Shown: piece after piece, positions 1 through 8,245 of the stretch
Position numbering within the stretch: the first letter of the stretch is position 1
How the letters are laid out: each line of letters opens with the position of its first letter
Assembly (NCBI RefSeq): GCF_028416595.1
Contig: NZ_JAMQKC010000027.1
Location: 1-39,510 of the forward strand
Direction: 5' to 3'
Source of the DNA: Aquibacillus salsiterrae
Lineage (GTDB): Bacteria; Bacillota; Bacilli; Bacillales; Amphibacillaceae
Length of the DNA stretch: 39,510 nucleotides
Translations under genes and position numbers: made by a program
Notes under the pieces: generated by a model
Databases searched by the model: none
What the model was told of the DNA's origin: nothing
What the model saw: the letters and a program-made list of their open reading frames with translations, nothing else

Positions 1-1067
1 TCAAGCGCCTTATGATACAATGTTCCATACAGCTTATTTGCATCAACTTCTATTCCCAACGTTTGAGCAAATTCACCAAATAACCCAACCCACGCATTTA
101 AGTCTGATGAGCAGTTGTTGGAATGAGACATTGCGACAAGGTTACCTGTAGGTGTAGTGACAAGGTCAATTTCAGGATGAACTTTCGCTAAGTCTTTTTC
201 CAACACAACCATCGCAAAGACTGACGTTCCGGCAGATACATTTCCTGTACGCTTAGCGACACTATTTGTTGCAACCATCCCTGTTCCTGCATCCCCTTCT
301 GGTGGGCAGAGTGGAATACCCGCTTGTAATACCCCACTAGGGTCGAGCAGTTTTGCACCTTCTTCGGTTAGAACACCAGCATTTTCTCCAGCGACGAGCA
401 CATCAGGTAAAATATTTTCCAGCTGCCAAGGTAAATTTTCCGGTTCAACTAATTGATTAAATTGCTCTATCATTCTTTCATTGTAGTTTTTTGTGTCCAA
501 GTCGATTGGGAATACACCAGATGCCTCCCCGACACCGAGCACCTTTTTACCAGTTAATTTCCAATGAACATAGCCTGCTAATGTTGTTTGAAAACTAATG
601 TTAGCAACGTGCTCTTCCCCGTTCAATATTGCTTGATATAGATGGGCAATGCTCCATCTTTGAGGGATTTGGTAGTTAAATAGTTTTGTCAGTTCGGTCG
701 ATGCTTGCTCCGTTATATTGTTACGCCATGTTCTAAATGGCACGAGGAGCTCTCCGTCTTGATCAAAGGCCATGTATCCATGCATCATCGCACTAAACCC
801 GAGTGCACCAACCGTTTTTAATGTAACCCCATATTGCTGTTTCACGTCTCCGGCGAGCTTTTGATAACTATCTTGTAAACCCTTCCAAATGTCATCAACA
901 CTATACGTCCAAATATTATCAACATATTTATTTTCCCAGTCATGGGCTCCAGACGCAATTGGTACATTGTCCTCCCCAACGAGAACAGCTTTGATTCGCG
1001 TAGATCCAAATTCAATACCAAGCGCAGTTTTGCCACTTTCTATCGCACTTTTCACATTCAGACTCAT
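1..1067 (-). CDS. araB: FGGY-family carbohydrate kinase, probably L-ribulokinase (partial, 3' end outside window)
   Basis: The frame is open from an ATG at 1067 to the window edge, giving 355 codons of a family usually 500-560 aa long. AGGA lies upstream of the ATG. The N-terminus reads MSLNVKSAI followed by [15 protein letters not shown], the sugar-kinase phosphate-1 loop. Later come [15 protein letters not shown] and an ATP-site stretch [12 protein letters not shown] followed by GNVSAGTS. The protein would phosphorylate a ketopentose in the cytoplasm. From memory it most resembles the ribulokinase type of lactobacilli, not B. subtilis AraB. The AraR-like operator at 1194-1209 upstream supports arabinose use; xylulokinase is the alternative. 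The product-level family call is firm; the substrate is inferred. Confidence 0.85.
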   Translation of the reverse strand, partial: MSLNVKSAIESGKTALGIEFGSTRIKAVLVGEDNVPIASGAHDWENKYVDNIWTYSVDDIWKGLQDSYQKLAGDVKQQYGVTLKTVGALGFSAMMHGYMAFDQDGELLVPFRTWRNNITEQASTELTKLFNYQIPQRWSIAHLYQAILNGEEHVANISFQTTLAGYVHWKLTGKKVLGVGEASGVFPIDLDTKNYNERMIEQFNQLVEPENLPWQLENILPDVLVAGENAGVLTEEGAKLLDPSGVLQAGIPLCPPEGDAGTGMVATNSVAKRTGNVSAGTSVFAMVVLEKDLAKVHPEIDLVTTPTGNLVAMSHSNNCSSDLNAWVGLFGEFAQTLGIEVDANKLYGTLYHKAL

Positions 1068-1193
1068 ACATATTCCTCCAATACGCAGATTAATAAATTA
1101 ATAGAGGTTGTTTTATCCTCCATTTCGAACACGCACTAATAGTAGGACCAATATTCAAATGTACTAATGTATCAAGTGATGATACGCCCTCTA

Positions 1194-1209
1194 GGTAGTA
1201 CGTACAAGT
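1194..1209. promoter_or_regulatory. AraR-like operator
   Basis: A 16-bp site centred on GTAC|GTAC matches the B. subtilis AraR consensus ATTTGTACGTACAAAT at 12 of 16 positions, 7 of 8 in the half nearer the high-numbered side. It lies about 127 bp upstream of the kinase start and next to a TATAAT on the minus strand (1223-1228). The match is read by eye; AraR binding is inferred. Confidence 0.6.
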
Positions 1210-1246
1210 TAAATATAAAATGATTATATCACGTTTACCACAAAAG

Positions 1247-1260
1247 AATAAACGTTTTCT
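1247..1260 (-). promoter_or_regulatory. cre-like catabolite repression site
   Basis: On the minus strand AGAAAACGTTTATT matches the CcpA consensus TGWAANCGNTNWCA except at the first and last two positions. It sits just upstream of the TATAAT at 1223-1228, at the -35 region of the kinase promoter, where CcpA would repress. The -35 hexamer itself is poor, so the promoter may need an activator or be weak. Confidence 0.4.
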
Positions 1261-1308
1261 TTCAATAAATTAAAGTTCATTTCTAGTTGTCTGCACATCT
1301 ATTTTTCA

Positions 1309-1368
1309 AAAGGGACATGGGGACAGGATTGATAGCCGTCAAGCTAAGCACAGCATTTTGCTGTCCTT
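1309..1368. repeat. Half of a REP-like GGGACATGGGGACAGG element
   Basis: The stretch GGGACATGGGGACAGGA is also present, on the other strand, inside the complete palindrome at 7149-7177. Here only one arm is present, followed by a GGACAG...CTGTCC inverted pair (ends near 1361). Such GGGACAG palindromes are typical intergenic REPs of Bacillaceae. The missing arm suggests it was cut by a rearrangement. Confidence 0.5.
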
Positions 1369-1402
1369 CCTTGATAAATTCACCAAGAAAGGATGATTTT
1401 TC

Positions 1403-1600
1403 ATGAATGTGCGTGGAGACATTCGTCCATTTGCACAAGCTATTATTCTACAATATCTAAATCAACGTTACGTCAATTTGCTAGAAATACTACGGACTAC
1501 GGGAGAAGAAGGTTTCTCAACATGGAACGGAGTTTTCCTCATCCTTGATCAAGTTTCCATTTGCGTCATAATCATACGATTTACCAGACACAGAAGCTAA
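1403..1600 (+). pseudogene. Truncated ORF of unknown function
   Basis: An ATG at 1403 is preceded by AAAGGATG at good spacing. The first ~43 residues (MNVRGDIRPFAQAIILQYLN and on through EGFSTW) look like a real protein start. The remainder is antisense to the Rhs-like remnant and is probably noise after a junction near 1525. I do not recognise the family. It is best read as the 5' piece of a gene broken by recombination. Confidence 0.35.
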
Positions 1601-1738
1601 TTCATTCAGTGCGGTGGGATCATAAGCATAACTGGTTGTAACTCCATTTTTCGTCATGCTGAAACGATTCCCCAAGGAATCATAGTCATGGGATGCCCGA
1701 AAGGTGATGGTCCCATCTGCCTCATGCTGTCGATACAC
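1517..1738 (-). pseudogene. Rhs/WapA-type YD-repeat fragment
   Basis: The 73-residue frame carries YD-repeat signatures, ASHDYDSLGNRFSMTKNG and SYDYDANGNLIKDEE, which belong to large Rhs/WapA polymorphic toxins of 2000 or more residues. Only about two repeats remain, with no signal peptide or toxin tip, so it cannot be a working toxin. It begins with GTG behind a good AGGAGG site, so the remnant may still be translated. The C-terminal end runs into the fragment at 1403-1525. Confidence 0.6.
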
Positions 1739-1989
1739 TTTTGTTCCTCCTGTTTGTAAATTTAGTTTTCAGTACTGAATAAATAAAGGTTAGCATAACT
1801 AATAAGGGGAATGTACGACAATATATGGTAGGTTTCTATAAAATGGCTAGTTAACCTTTAGTATTTAAGGGATGAATGACCTGCTTCTTTACTTCAACAA
1901 AGAAAGGCGAATACCCTTGTTAAGCATTCGCAACCAATAGTTGAATAAGCCACCCTACCTATTTAATTAAAGATTATAAAACAAAAAAA

Positions 1990-2012
1990 GAGAATAATTT
2001 TTCAAGATTCCC
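1990..2012 (-). terminator. Probable terminator of the retropepsin operon
   Basis: On the minus strand GGGAAT pairs with ATTCTC across an AT-rich loop and is followed by seven T residues. It lies directly after the stop codon of the gene ending at 2014. The stem is short, so strength is uncertain. Confidence 0.5.
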
Positions 2013-2013
2013 T

Positions 2014-2394
2014 TTAGCCGTTCATATTCATTTCGAGTTTAAGTAGATCTATATTAAATCCTGCTTTCATTAATAAATCTAATCCAAGTAATCCGTTAAT
2101 GTCATCATAACCAAAATCGTTAAAATCTACTTCAATGTGTTTAACAACAAAATCACTAATTTGAATTTTGTCTACTTTTTTTCTAAATGCATGTTCTTTA
2201 CCACCAACTCCAAAGTAGGTAACAATTCTATCGTGTAAATCAACATGAAGACCTATATCTTCAACAATATCTTGAGAAATAAGAGTTCTGGCTGCTCCTG
2301 TATCCACTATCATATTGTCTATCAATTTACTTTTACCGTTGAATGTTAAGGTTATATCAACTAATAGTAATCCATATTTATGCCTGGCTTTCAT
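2014..2394 (-). CDS. Retropepsin-like aspartic protease family protein
   Basis: This 126-aa protein has the single-domain retropepsin pattern. It has a DTGAARTLIS active-site loop at residues ~32-41 (Asp32 as catalytic residue) and a second conserved GLLGLDLLMKAG stretch near 100-112. Such small proteins act as homodimers, each subunit giving one Asp. No signal peptide is visible, so it is cytoplasmic. The ATG overlaps the end of the 86-aa gene upstream by 17 bp, with GAGGAG inside that gene, so the two are translationally coupled. Substrate unknown; peptidase activity is inferred from the motif only. Confidence 0.75.
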   Translation of the reverse strand: MKARHKYGLLLVDITLTFNGKSKLIDNMIVDTGAARTLISQDIVEDIGLHVDLHDRIVTYFGVGGKEHAFRKKVDKIQISDFVVKHIEVDFNDFGYDDINGLLGLDLLMKAGFNIDLLKLEMNMNG

Positions 2395-2638
2395 GATAGT
2401 CGAATCTCCTCAGACCTACATCTTGACGAACTTCAAGTACAATATTCTTATTTGCAGTATGGTACACTAAATCGTCACCTTTAGATTGAAGCAGCTCTTT
2501 AGTTGCCAAGTCATCTGACACAGGTTTAATGACCGCTATATCCTCAATAAACTCTTGCCCATTTTCAATGTAAGACGACAGTACTTTTAACTTTACAAAT
2601 TGATTAGGGTATAATTCTCTAACCTCTGACCATTTCAT
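2378..2638 (-). CDS. Conserved hypothetical protein, 86 aa, coupled to retropepsin-like gene
   Basis: The frame starts at ATG 2638 behind GAGGCGGTGA. The acidic, soluble product begins MKWSEVRELYPNQFVKLKVL and ends with a basic RRFDYHESQA tail, with no transmembrane segment. It overlaps the start of the retropepsin-like gene by 17 bp, which implies one mRNA and a linked role. I recognise the gene pairing as common in Firmicutes but know no function. The partner could be a substrate, chaperone or antitoxin-like regulator of the protease; nothing in the sequence decides this. Confidence 0.7.
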   Translation of the reverse strand: MKWSEVRELYPNQFVKLKVLSSYIENGQEFIEDIAVIKPVSDDLATKELLQSKGDDLVYHTANKNIVLEVRQDVGLRRFDYHESQA

Positions 2639-2791
2639 AATTTCACCGCCTCTATATTATTACCTTAATTATATCATTGTTTCAAACTCCAATCACATCT
2701 TAAGCAATTTAATGTATTAGCCCTATAAAAGGTTCTGTTTTTCTTGCAGACAAGTACCCGTTACTTTAAGTGTATGTATCATTTAAATAAG

Positions 2792-2839
2792 GTACCTGGT
2801 ACTACAAAAAGACATCTGTCCTTTTGTAGTACCAGGTAC
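2792..2839. repeat. REP-like perfect palindrome, GTACCTGGTAC type
   Basis: Two perfect 18-bp arms (GTACCTGGTACTACAAAA and its complement) flank a 12-nt loop that itself contains GACA-TC-TGTC. There is no T-tract after the stem, so it is a mobile palindrome rather than a plain terminator. Confidence 0.75.
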
Positions 2840-2844
2840 GAAAT

Positions 2845-2943
2845 TCATTGTTCTTCATCATTAAGCCAATCAACTGATTCTGAAGTTTTCTCTGCATAAT
2901 CTTTAATTCCCTTTGTCGTTCCTATTACTCGTTCCGTACCCAT
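2845..2943 (-). CDS. Small ORF, 32 aa, unknown
   Basis: The ORF encodes MGTERVIGTTKGIKDYAEKT followed by SESVDWLNDEEQ, acidic and protein-like in composition. It starts 3 bp after the stop of the fragment at 2947, with no clear ribosome site. It may be the tail of a decayed gene, such as an orphan immunity gene of the former Rhs locus. Low confidence. Confidence 0.3.
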   Translation of the reverse strand: MGTERVIGTTKGIKDYAEKTSESVDWLNDEEQ

Positions 2944-2946
2944 ATT

Positions 2947-3108
2947 TTATTCTTCTTCATCCGTACATTCAATCCATAAAGAACGCTTTAAATTATATTC
3001 TAGCCAACCTAATTTTCCTAAAAAACCATTTTCTAATACAGTTGACCAATCCCCCTGTATTTCCCCATATCTCTTTTTATAACCGCTTATAAAAGAAAAA
3101 ATCTCTCT
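2947..3108 (-). pseudogene. 3' fragment of an unknown gene
   Basis: An open frame without a start codon reads GYKKRYGEIQGDWSTVLENG and continues to a stop after IECTDEEE. The composition is protein-like. The upstream end abuts the REP-like palindrome at 3119-3168, which suggests disruption at that point. Its family is not recognised. Confidence 0.4.
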
Positions 3109-3118
3109 TTAGTAAACA

Positions 3119-3168
3119 GGGATCAGACCCTCCTCGTGGACATTTGTCCATGAAGATGGTCTGATCCC
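3119..3168. repeat. REP-like compound palindrome, GGGATCAGACC type
   Basis: Outer arms GGGATCAGACC and GGTCTGATCCC enclose an inner TGGACA-TT-TGTCCA palindrome. It resembles the other two REP-like units in having a GACA/TGTC core but differs in the outer arms. From 3169 to 3439 I see no gene. Confidence 0.7.
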
Positions 3169-3439
3169 TATTATCCAGGCCTAGAGAACTAGCTCCCAGC
3201 TTTTATATTTTCACTATTCAATTAACGCACGATTGTTGAGTATCTACTTTATTGAATAGTATCGTTGTACTGTGCAGTAGATGACTTTGTGTTGTGAGTT
3301 GGACTTGTTTAACATAAACATCCATTAAATACAGATAATGCTTAATTATTTTTCAAAATGGCAACCTTAATGGAAAATCACAAATTAGGTGGAACCTTTA
3401 CTTTAGACTTACTAACTCAATCATAGCTCTAACTTTCTA

Positions 3440-4420
3440 TTAATTATGTCCCACAATTGGATGTGGTACATATGGCTCCTCCAGAAATGCAACATCTTCA
3501 CTTGATAATTTAATATTTAGAGCACCAACTGCATCTTCTAGATGAGATGTTTTTGTAGCTCCGATAATAGGAGATGTTACAGGTTCTTTCTGTAGTAACC
3601 AGGCAAGTGCAATATGACTGCGTGGAACACCATATTTCTCCGCGAGGGCTGCAACATGTTCAACTACCAATCGATCAGCATCAGCGTTCGCATCATATTT
3701 AGCTTTTTGAATTTGATCCGTTTCTGAACGATACGTTGTTTCTGACCATTCACGCGTCAATCTACCTGATGCAAGTGGGCTGTACGGTGTTACACCAATT
3801 CCTTCTTCCTTACAAAGTGGTAGCATTTCTCGTTCCTCTTCACGATAAATAAGGTTCACATGATTCTGCATGGATACAAACTTCGTCCATCCATTTTTGT
3901 CTGCTACGTGTAATGCCTTTTGGAATTGCCATGCATACATAGCAGAAGCACCGATGTATCTCGCCTTACCAGCCTTCACAATATCATTTAGTGCTTCCAT
4001 TGTTTCTTCAATAGGCGTATTGTAATCCCAACGATGGATAATATAAAGATCTACATAATCCGTTTGCAACCTCTTCAGACTTTTATCGATTTCACTCATA
4101 ATCGCTTTTCGGGAAAGTCCAGATCCATTTGGACCCTTATGCATTTGCCCGTGTACTTTAGTTGCTAGTACAACTTCATCACGATTCGCATATTCCTTAA
4201 GCGCTCGGCCAAGGTATTCCTCACTTGTACCCAGAGAGTACACATTTGCTGTATCAAAAAAGTTAATTCCCAACTCGAGTGCTTTTTTTATAACGGGGCG
4301 AGAGTCCTCTTCATTAAGTACCCATTGGTGAATCCATTTGCTAGCGTCCCCAAAGCCCATACACCCAAGGCATAATCGAGATACATCTAAGCCTGTATTT
4401 CCAAGTTTTACGTATTCCAT
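3440..4420 (-). CDS. Aldo/keto reductase
   Basis: The 326-aa protein is a full-length NAD(P)H-dependent aldo/keto reductase (TIM barrel). The expected catalytic tetrad is visible: Asp56 and Tyr61 in GINFFDTANVYS, Lys88 in LATKVHG, His129 in DLYIIHRWD. The barrel and cofactor-loop motifs TPYSPLASGRLTR and SPIIGATKTSHLEDAV follow. The ATG at 4420 is chosen over the longer frame from 4477 because GTGAGGATG lies at proper spacing before it and MEYVKLGNTGLDVSRLCLG is the family's usual start. It is divergent from an AraC-type regulator gene that is frameshifted, so control of this gene may be lost. Substrate unknown; probably small aldehydes or ketones. Confidence 0.9.
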   Translation of the reverse strand: MEYVKLGNTGLDVSRLCLGCMGFGDASKWIHQWVLNEEDSRPVIKKALELGINFFDTANVYSLGTSEEYLGRALKEYANRDEVVLATKVHGQMHKGPNGSGLSRKAIMSEIDKSLKRLQTDYVDLYIIHRWDYNTPIEETMEALNDIVKAGKARYIGASAMYAWQFQKALHVADKNGWTKFVSMQNHVNLIYREEEREMLPLCKEEGIGVTPYSPLASGRLTREWSETTYRSETDQIQKAKYDANADADRLVVEHVAALAEKYGVPRSHIALAWLLQKEPVTSPIIGATKTSHLEDAVGALNIKLSSEDVAFLEEPYVPHPIVGHN

Positions 4421-4660
4421 GATAATCATCCTCACTTTTTTGATAAATGTAATAAACTTTAAATCCAAGTCATTCAATTAATTAGTTTCATTTTACTAAG
4501 GTGATCTTCTGCTTAAAATGGACTATGTATATTATGCAATAATATAGGGAGCAACCGTTATCTTATTTCTATCAAGTTTTTGCCTAATTCTATCAGACGT
4601 ATTTACTTGATCAACAAATATGAGATAGAATGTGACTATCATAAATCAGGAGAATACAAT

Positions 4661-5597
4661 ATGTCAGAAGAATTTCACAAACAGCAACAAGAACTTGCCG
4701 AACTCATTGACCGTTACTCAGAGCAGGACGGGATACATTCTACTTCTATCTCATCTTTATTTTTAATCCGTGAATCAGTTGTTTCCGAACCAATTGCCAG
4801 AGTGAACGAAACATCATTTTGCATAATCGTACAAGGGGAGAAGGAAGTATTATTAGCAGAGGAACGCTTTAGGTATGGTTCTGGTAATTACATTGTTGCA
4901 TCTGCTGACTTGCCAGTTACGGGGCAAGTTATAAAAGCCTCTTCCGACACTCCATATTTGGCTATTAAACTTGAATTTTCACCTAATCAAATCTTAGAAG
5001 TCTTAAGTGATGTTGATATTCAAGTAGGAAAGAAGAAAAATGCCAAACGTGCTATGTATGTCAGCAAGGTAGAGCCCTCTCTGTTGGATGCTGTTACTAG
5101 GTTAGTCCGGTTGCTTGAAAATCCGAAACATATCCGCGTACTAGCCATTATTTACAAAGGAAATACTCTATTGGCTTTTGCATGGTCCGAATGGAGAGGC
5201 TCTGGAACAAATGGCAATAGAGGGTAGCAGAGGCAATCGAATAAGAGAAGTTATTGAATATATTATCAATAACTTTGATCAGTCCATTAAAATTGAGAAA
5301 CTTGCTGAAATAGCGAATATGAGTAATCCTTCTCTCCATAGGCACTTCAAAGAGGTTACGTCTATGAGCCCTAATCAGTTCAAAAAACAATTAAGACTCC
5401 AGGAAGCTAGGCGAATGTTATTAGCAGATGCTACAGATATTGCTAATATCGCATTTCGAGTAGGCTACGAAAGCCAGTCCCAGTTCAGTCGAGAATATTC
5501 TCGTATGTTTGGTCTTATGCAAGTATATAAGGGGGCTTTACTTCAACTAGGAAAGGTGATTATCCTTGTTAAAACATTAGCACCCGTTAAAAAGTGA
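4661..5597 (+). pseudogene. AraC-family transcriptional regulator, frameshifted
   Basis: Two frames together make one regulator. The 5' frame (ATG 4661 after AGGAGAA) encodes an AraC-type N-terminal effector domain. The 3' frame encodes the double helix-turn-helix (KIEKLAEIANMSNPSLHRHF, then RLQEARRMLL and VGYESQSQFSREYSRMFG). The switch falls at 5145-5147, where GCCATTA replaces what would be GCCCCATTA. This is consistent with loss of two C residues, after which LFTKEIL...LLHGPNGEAL resumes. The far C-terminus after FGL also looks altered. It is divergent from the aldo/keto reductase, its likely target. A sequencing error in a C run is the main alternative. Confidence 0.8.
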
Positions 5598-5665
5598 GGA
5601 CAACGCTCTCACTTAATCTGTTGGTGCAATTAAAATTAACTAATGTTTCTTTCACAAGTTAAAAA

Positions 5666-5690
5666 GCGTATCTGCTTAGTGTAGATACGC
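5666..5690 (-). terminator. Rho-independent terminator
   Basis: GCGTATCT and AGATACGC form an 8-bp stem. On the minus strand this is followed by TTTTTAACTT, placed just after the small membrane protein gene. Confidence 0.75.
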
Positions 5691-5710
5691 AGTATAGTTG
5701 AACAGTATAT

Positions 5711-5905
5711 CTAGAAGTCATATGCTATTAAAATAAAAATAAAAGGAATAAAAAGAGATAACCCTAGACAAACAATAGCTACTATTTTTGACTGTACAGC
5801 GATTCGTTTATCACCTTCTTGTAAGTTTTCTATAAAACTAAGAGTATAGAAAAAACATAAAATGATTAGTGAAATAGAAATAAAACCAACCCAACCTAAA
5901 CTCAC
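5711..5905 (-). CDS. Small two-helix membrane protein
   Basis: The 64-aa product has two hydrophobic helices (about residues 5-25 and 40-61) joined by a short charged loop ENLQEGDKR. An ideal GGAGGCGATA precedes the ATG, and a terminator follows, so it appears to be a single-gene transcript. I do not recognise a family; similar two-helix proteins are often annotated as hypothetical membrane proteins. Confidence 0.65.
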   Translation of the reverse strand: MSLGWVGFISISLIILCFFYTLSFIENLQEGDKRIAVQSKIVAIVCLGLSLFIPFIFILIAYDF

Positions 5906-6003
5906 ATTATCGCCTCCGACTATTCAATTAACTGCCACTTTTTTAGTACTAAGTGGGCTTTCTCCTTATTTCAGATAAGCAACCGTTAGTGCAATAACAA
6001 TAT

Positions 6004-6486
6004 CTATGATTTAATATCCTTAATGTAGTTTTCTAAAGCCATACTATACCGTTGAATATCGGAAGTTTTAATGTGCCTTAACATTGCATTTAGAGTTTTA
6101 CTTAATGCTTCTGCCGTTCTATTTTTATCGTGCAAAGTCATTCCAAGAAACATAGAGATAGAAGGGAATTCAGGATAACGGAGTTCAGCATCAGATAATA
6201 TTCTGATGGCTTCGTCTAATCTTCCAACATTTCTTAAAGAACTTCCTAATTGCAATAAAGCATATGCTTGATACTCGGAATCAAGACCTATTCTGATGGC
6301 ATCTTCATATAACGAAATTGCCTTATTCTCTTGTCCTGTAAAATCATAAGCGTTAGCCAATTCAAATTTTGCCCTTGCTGAATTTGGGTATTTCTCTACA
6401 ATTTTTAAGAAATATTCTATTAGTTTAGCCTCATCGTCTTTATTTTCCCATCCATTTAAAACAACATCTTCCCATTTCGGCTCCAT
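6004..6486 (-). CDS. Tetratricopeptide repeat protein
   Basis: The 160-aa soluble protein contains about three TPR units: FELANAYDFTGQENKAISLY, then LLQLGSSLRNVGRLDEAIRI, then a third at SMFLGMTLHDKNRTAEALSK. TPRs build a helical scaffold for protein binding. The N-terminus MEPKWEDVVLNGWENKDDEA begins after GGGAGGGAG. It stands alone; its partner cannot be told from context. Confidence 0.85.
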   Translation of the reverse strand: MEPKWEDVVLNGWENKDDEAKLIEYFLKIVEKYPNSARAKFELANAYDFTGQENKAISLYEDAIRIGLDSEYQAYALLQLGSSLRNVGRLDEAIRILSDAELRYPEFPSISMFLGMTLHDKNRTAEALSKTLNAMLRHIKTSDIQRYSMALENYIKDIKS

Positions 6487-6562
6487 ATTAGACTCCCTCC
6501 CTTAAAGTAAAAAAAGACAACAAAAAACCAGCTTCCTTATTGTCATATGAACAGCACCTTTA

Positions 6563-6760
6563 TTAGATATCAATAACTTTTGGCTTATAGCCTACGTGGA
6601 ATAAATCGTCTATTCCCTTTGCCACATTGATTCCTAAAGGTTCTAATTCGTTTTTGGCTTCCTTGACCGCATTCATTACATTTAAACCAACTGTCTCATC
6701 TTTGTCTTGTGCATCTGCATCAAAAGCAAAGACACCTCTCTTTGGTTTTAACCTCATCAA
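6563..6760 (-). pseudogene. Fragment of a DUF3854/Toprim-like plasmid or phage primase-type protein
   Basis: The 65-residue frame reads KPKRGVFAFDADAQDKDETV and then KGIDDLFHVGYKPKVIDI. The FAFDAD and KGIDDLL-like motifs belong to the C-terminal part of DUF3854/Toprim proteins of mobile elements. No start signal or N-terminal domain is present, so it is a relic. Confidence 0.5.
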
Positions 6761-6785
6761 TTAAGCAGTTCTTTTTTTAGTATGT

Positions 6786-6950
6786 ATTTTACAATGGCCT
6801 TGGACAGGATCATTGTCCCACAATAGTAAACTTTCGCTTCATAAAGAGATTAAAGATGTTGAACCTGAATCAGCGAACACGATTAATGACATTTTTGGTA
6901 CACCTGTTATTCATAATAGCTACCTTGCTGTCACACCTTGCAATTTTTAA
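6786..6950 (+). pseudogene. Unrecognised 3' gene fragment
   Basis: A frame without a start codon reads HKEIKDVEPESANTINDIFG and then TPVIHNSYLAVTPCNF before a TAA. It has protein-like composition amid AT-rich sequence, converging with the primase-like remnant. The family is unknown to me. Confidence 0.3.
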
Positions 6951-7148
6951 GTTCTAAAATCATTGGATTTTTTTCTTATTCATCAGCTGCAATGCACTTC
7001 TAGTAGTAATGTTGGAATTCGTGTGGAATTAAGTAAATTTGGGGTTGGCAGAAGGTTTGTTTGATTACTATTTTAACCCATAAAGATCTTTCCCTGTTAT
7101 ATTTATATATTTTCCAAAAACAACCATTTCATATTTCACTCAAAAAAA

Positions 7149-7177
7149 TGGGACACCGTTCCTGTCCCCATGTCCCA
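7149..7177. repeat. REP-like palindrome, TGGGACA...TGTCCCA type
   Basis: Arms TGGGACA and TGTCCCA flank GGGGACAGG-containing sequence. The minus strand carries the same GGGACATGGGGACAGGA stretch as 1314-1330. Between 7178 and 7430 I see no gene. Confidence 0.7.
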
Positions 7178-7444
7178 GTCTTCGAGTTCTGACATAATTC
7201 CCATGTTATGCATATTGTTGGCAGAACCAGGACGCTACTTCGGACAGCTATCTTGCTCTTATTCTTTTAAAATAGACACGCTACTCCTGCTTTCCTTGAT
7301 ACTTTTCAAGAAACGGTACAAACCCTGATGTTTTAGCATCCACCTCTCCATAAATTGGAAAAAATCCCTTCCTTTTTCAGAATAATCACATTATACTTGT
7401 CCTAATATTCATTTTTATGAGAGTAAAAGGGAGGTTTTTGCCCA

Positions 7445-8092
7445 ATGAAATCAAGTGATTTTTTACTAAGAGCTGAAAGGCTTTTCAACCAGATATCACA
7501 GGATCATGAGGTACTAAGAATCTTTAAGTATCATTCACTCCGGGTAATGTACTTCTCTATATACCTCGGCCAACAAGTTGGTTGTGATGACGATGATTTA
7601 CAAATTGCTTCGTTATTGCACGACATCGGCAAAATTGGCTTAGCGAAGGAAATTTTACTTAAACCGAGTAAGCTTGATGAATTAGAATATCAAATCATTC
7701 AAGCTCATAGTACGATTGGAAACAATATCCTAAGAAAGACGTTAAACATGCCTCGTGCTGCGGTGTTTGTCAGAGACCATCATGAACGGTGGGATGGGAA
7801 AGGCTATCCAAGAGGCCTTGAGAAGGAGAACATTTCCACACAAGGTAGAATTATCGGAATCTGTGACGCCTTTGACACAATGACGATCGATCGGAGGAAC
7901 TACAATCGTCGGACGTTAACCTATCAAGAGGCTATCCGTGAATTAAAGCGGTGTTCCTGGACTCAATTTGACGGAAAGTTAGTTGATTTATTTGAATCAC
8001 TCATCCACGACCTAGACCTCCCAACCCCTGAACATTGGGCAGAAAACATGGAAACAATTGAGAAAATCTTTGCAGCAAAAATTATCGACTAG
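7445..8092 (+). CDS. HD-GYP domain phosphohydrolase
   Basis: The 215-aa protein is essentially one HD-GYP domain. His30 is in KYHSLRVMYF, the HD pair 59-60 in LLHDIGKIG, His88 in QAHSTIG, HH at 112-113 in DHHERWDGKGYPRGL, and the final Asp pair in ICDAFDTMT. HD-GYP proteins hydrolyse cyclic di-GMP or related nucleotides. The GYP signature appears as GKGYPRGL, so catalysis is plausible. No sensor or response-regulator domain is attached and no membrane segment is seen. The start has GGGAGG 10 nt upstream. A single-gene unit closed by the hairpin at 8091. Confidence 0.9.
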   Translation: MKSSDFLLRAERLFNQISQDHEVLRIFKYHSLRVMYFSIYLGQQVGCDDDDLQIASLLHDIGKIGLAKEILLKPSKLDELEYQIIQAHSTIGNNILRKTLNMPRAAVFVRDHHERWDGKGYPRGLEKENISTQGRIIGICDAFDTMTIDRRNYNRRTLTYQEAIRELKRCSWTQFDGKLVDLFESLIHDLDLPTPEHWAENMETIEKIFAAKIID

Positions 8093-8115
8093 GTAGCCAT
8101 CATCGACGGCTACCT
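8091..8115 (+). terminator. Probable terminator after HD-GYP gene
   Basis: AGGTAGCC and GGCTACCT form an 8-bp stem overlapping the stop codon. It is followed by CCCTTATTTA, a weak T-tract. Confidence 0.55.
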
Positions 8116-8245
8116 CCCTTATTTATCCACTTCTAGCTCCCATCCGCTTTCACAAGACACAAACCCATTTTTCCTGCACACTCTAATGGATAGATGCATA
8201 GGCTAATGAGTGATTCTAGATTCCTAAAAAAGGAGATAGGAAATC

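Noticed and set aside
5148-5390. Minus-strand 80-codon ORF opposite the AraC gene
   Set aside because: Overlaps the DNA-binding domain region in antisense and has no independent support.
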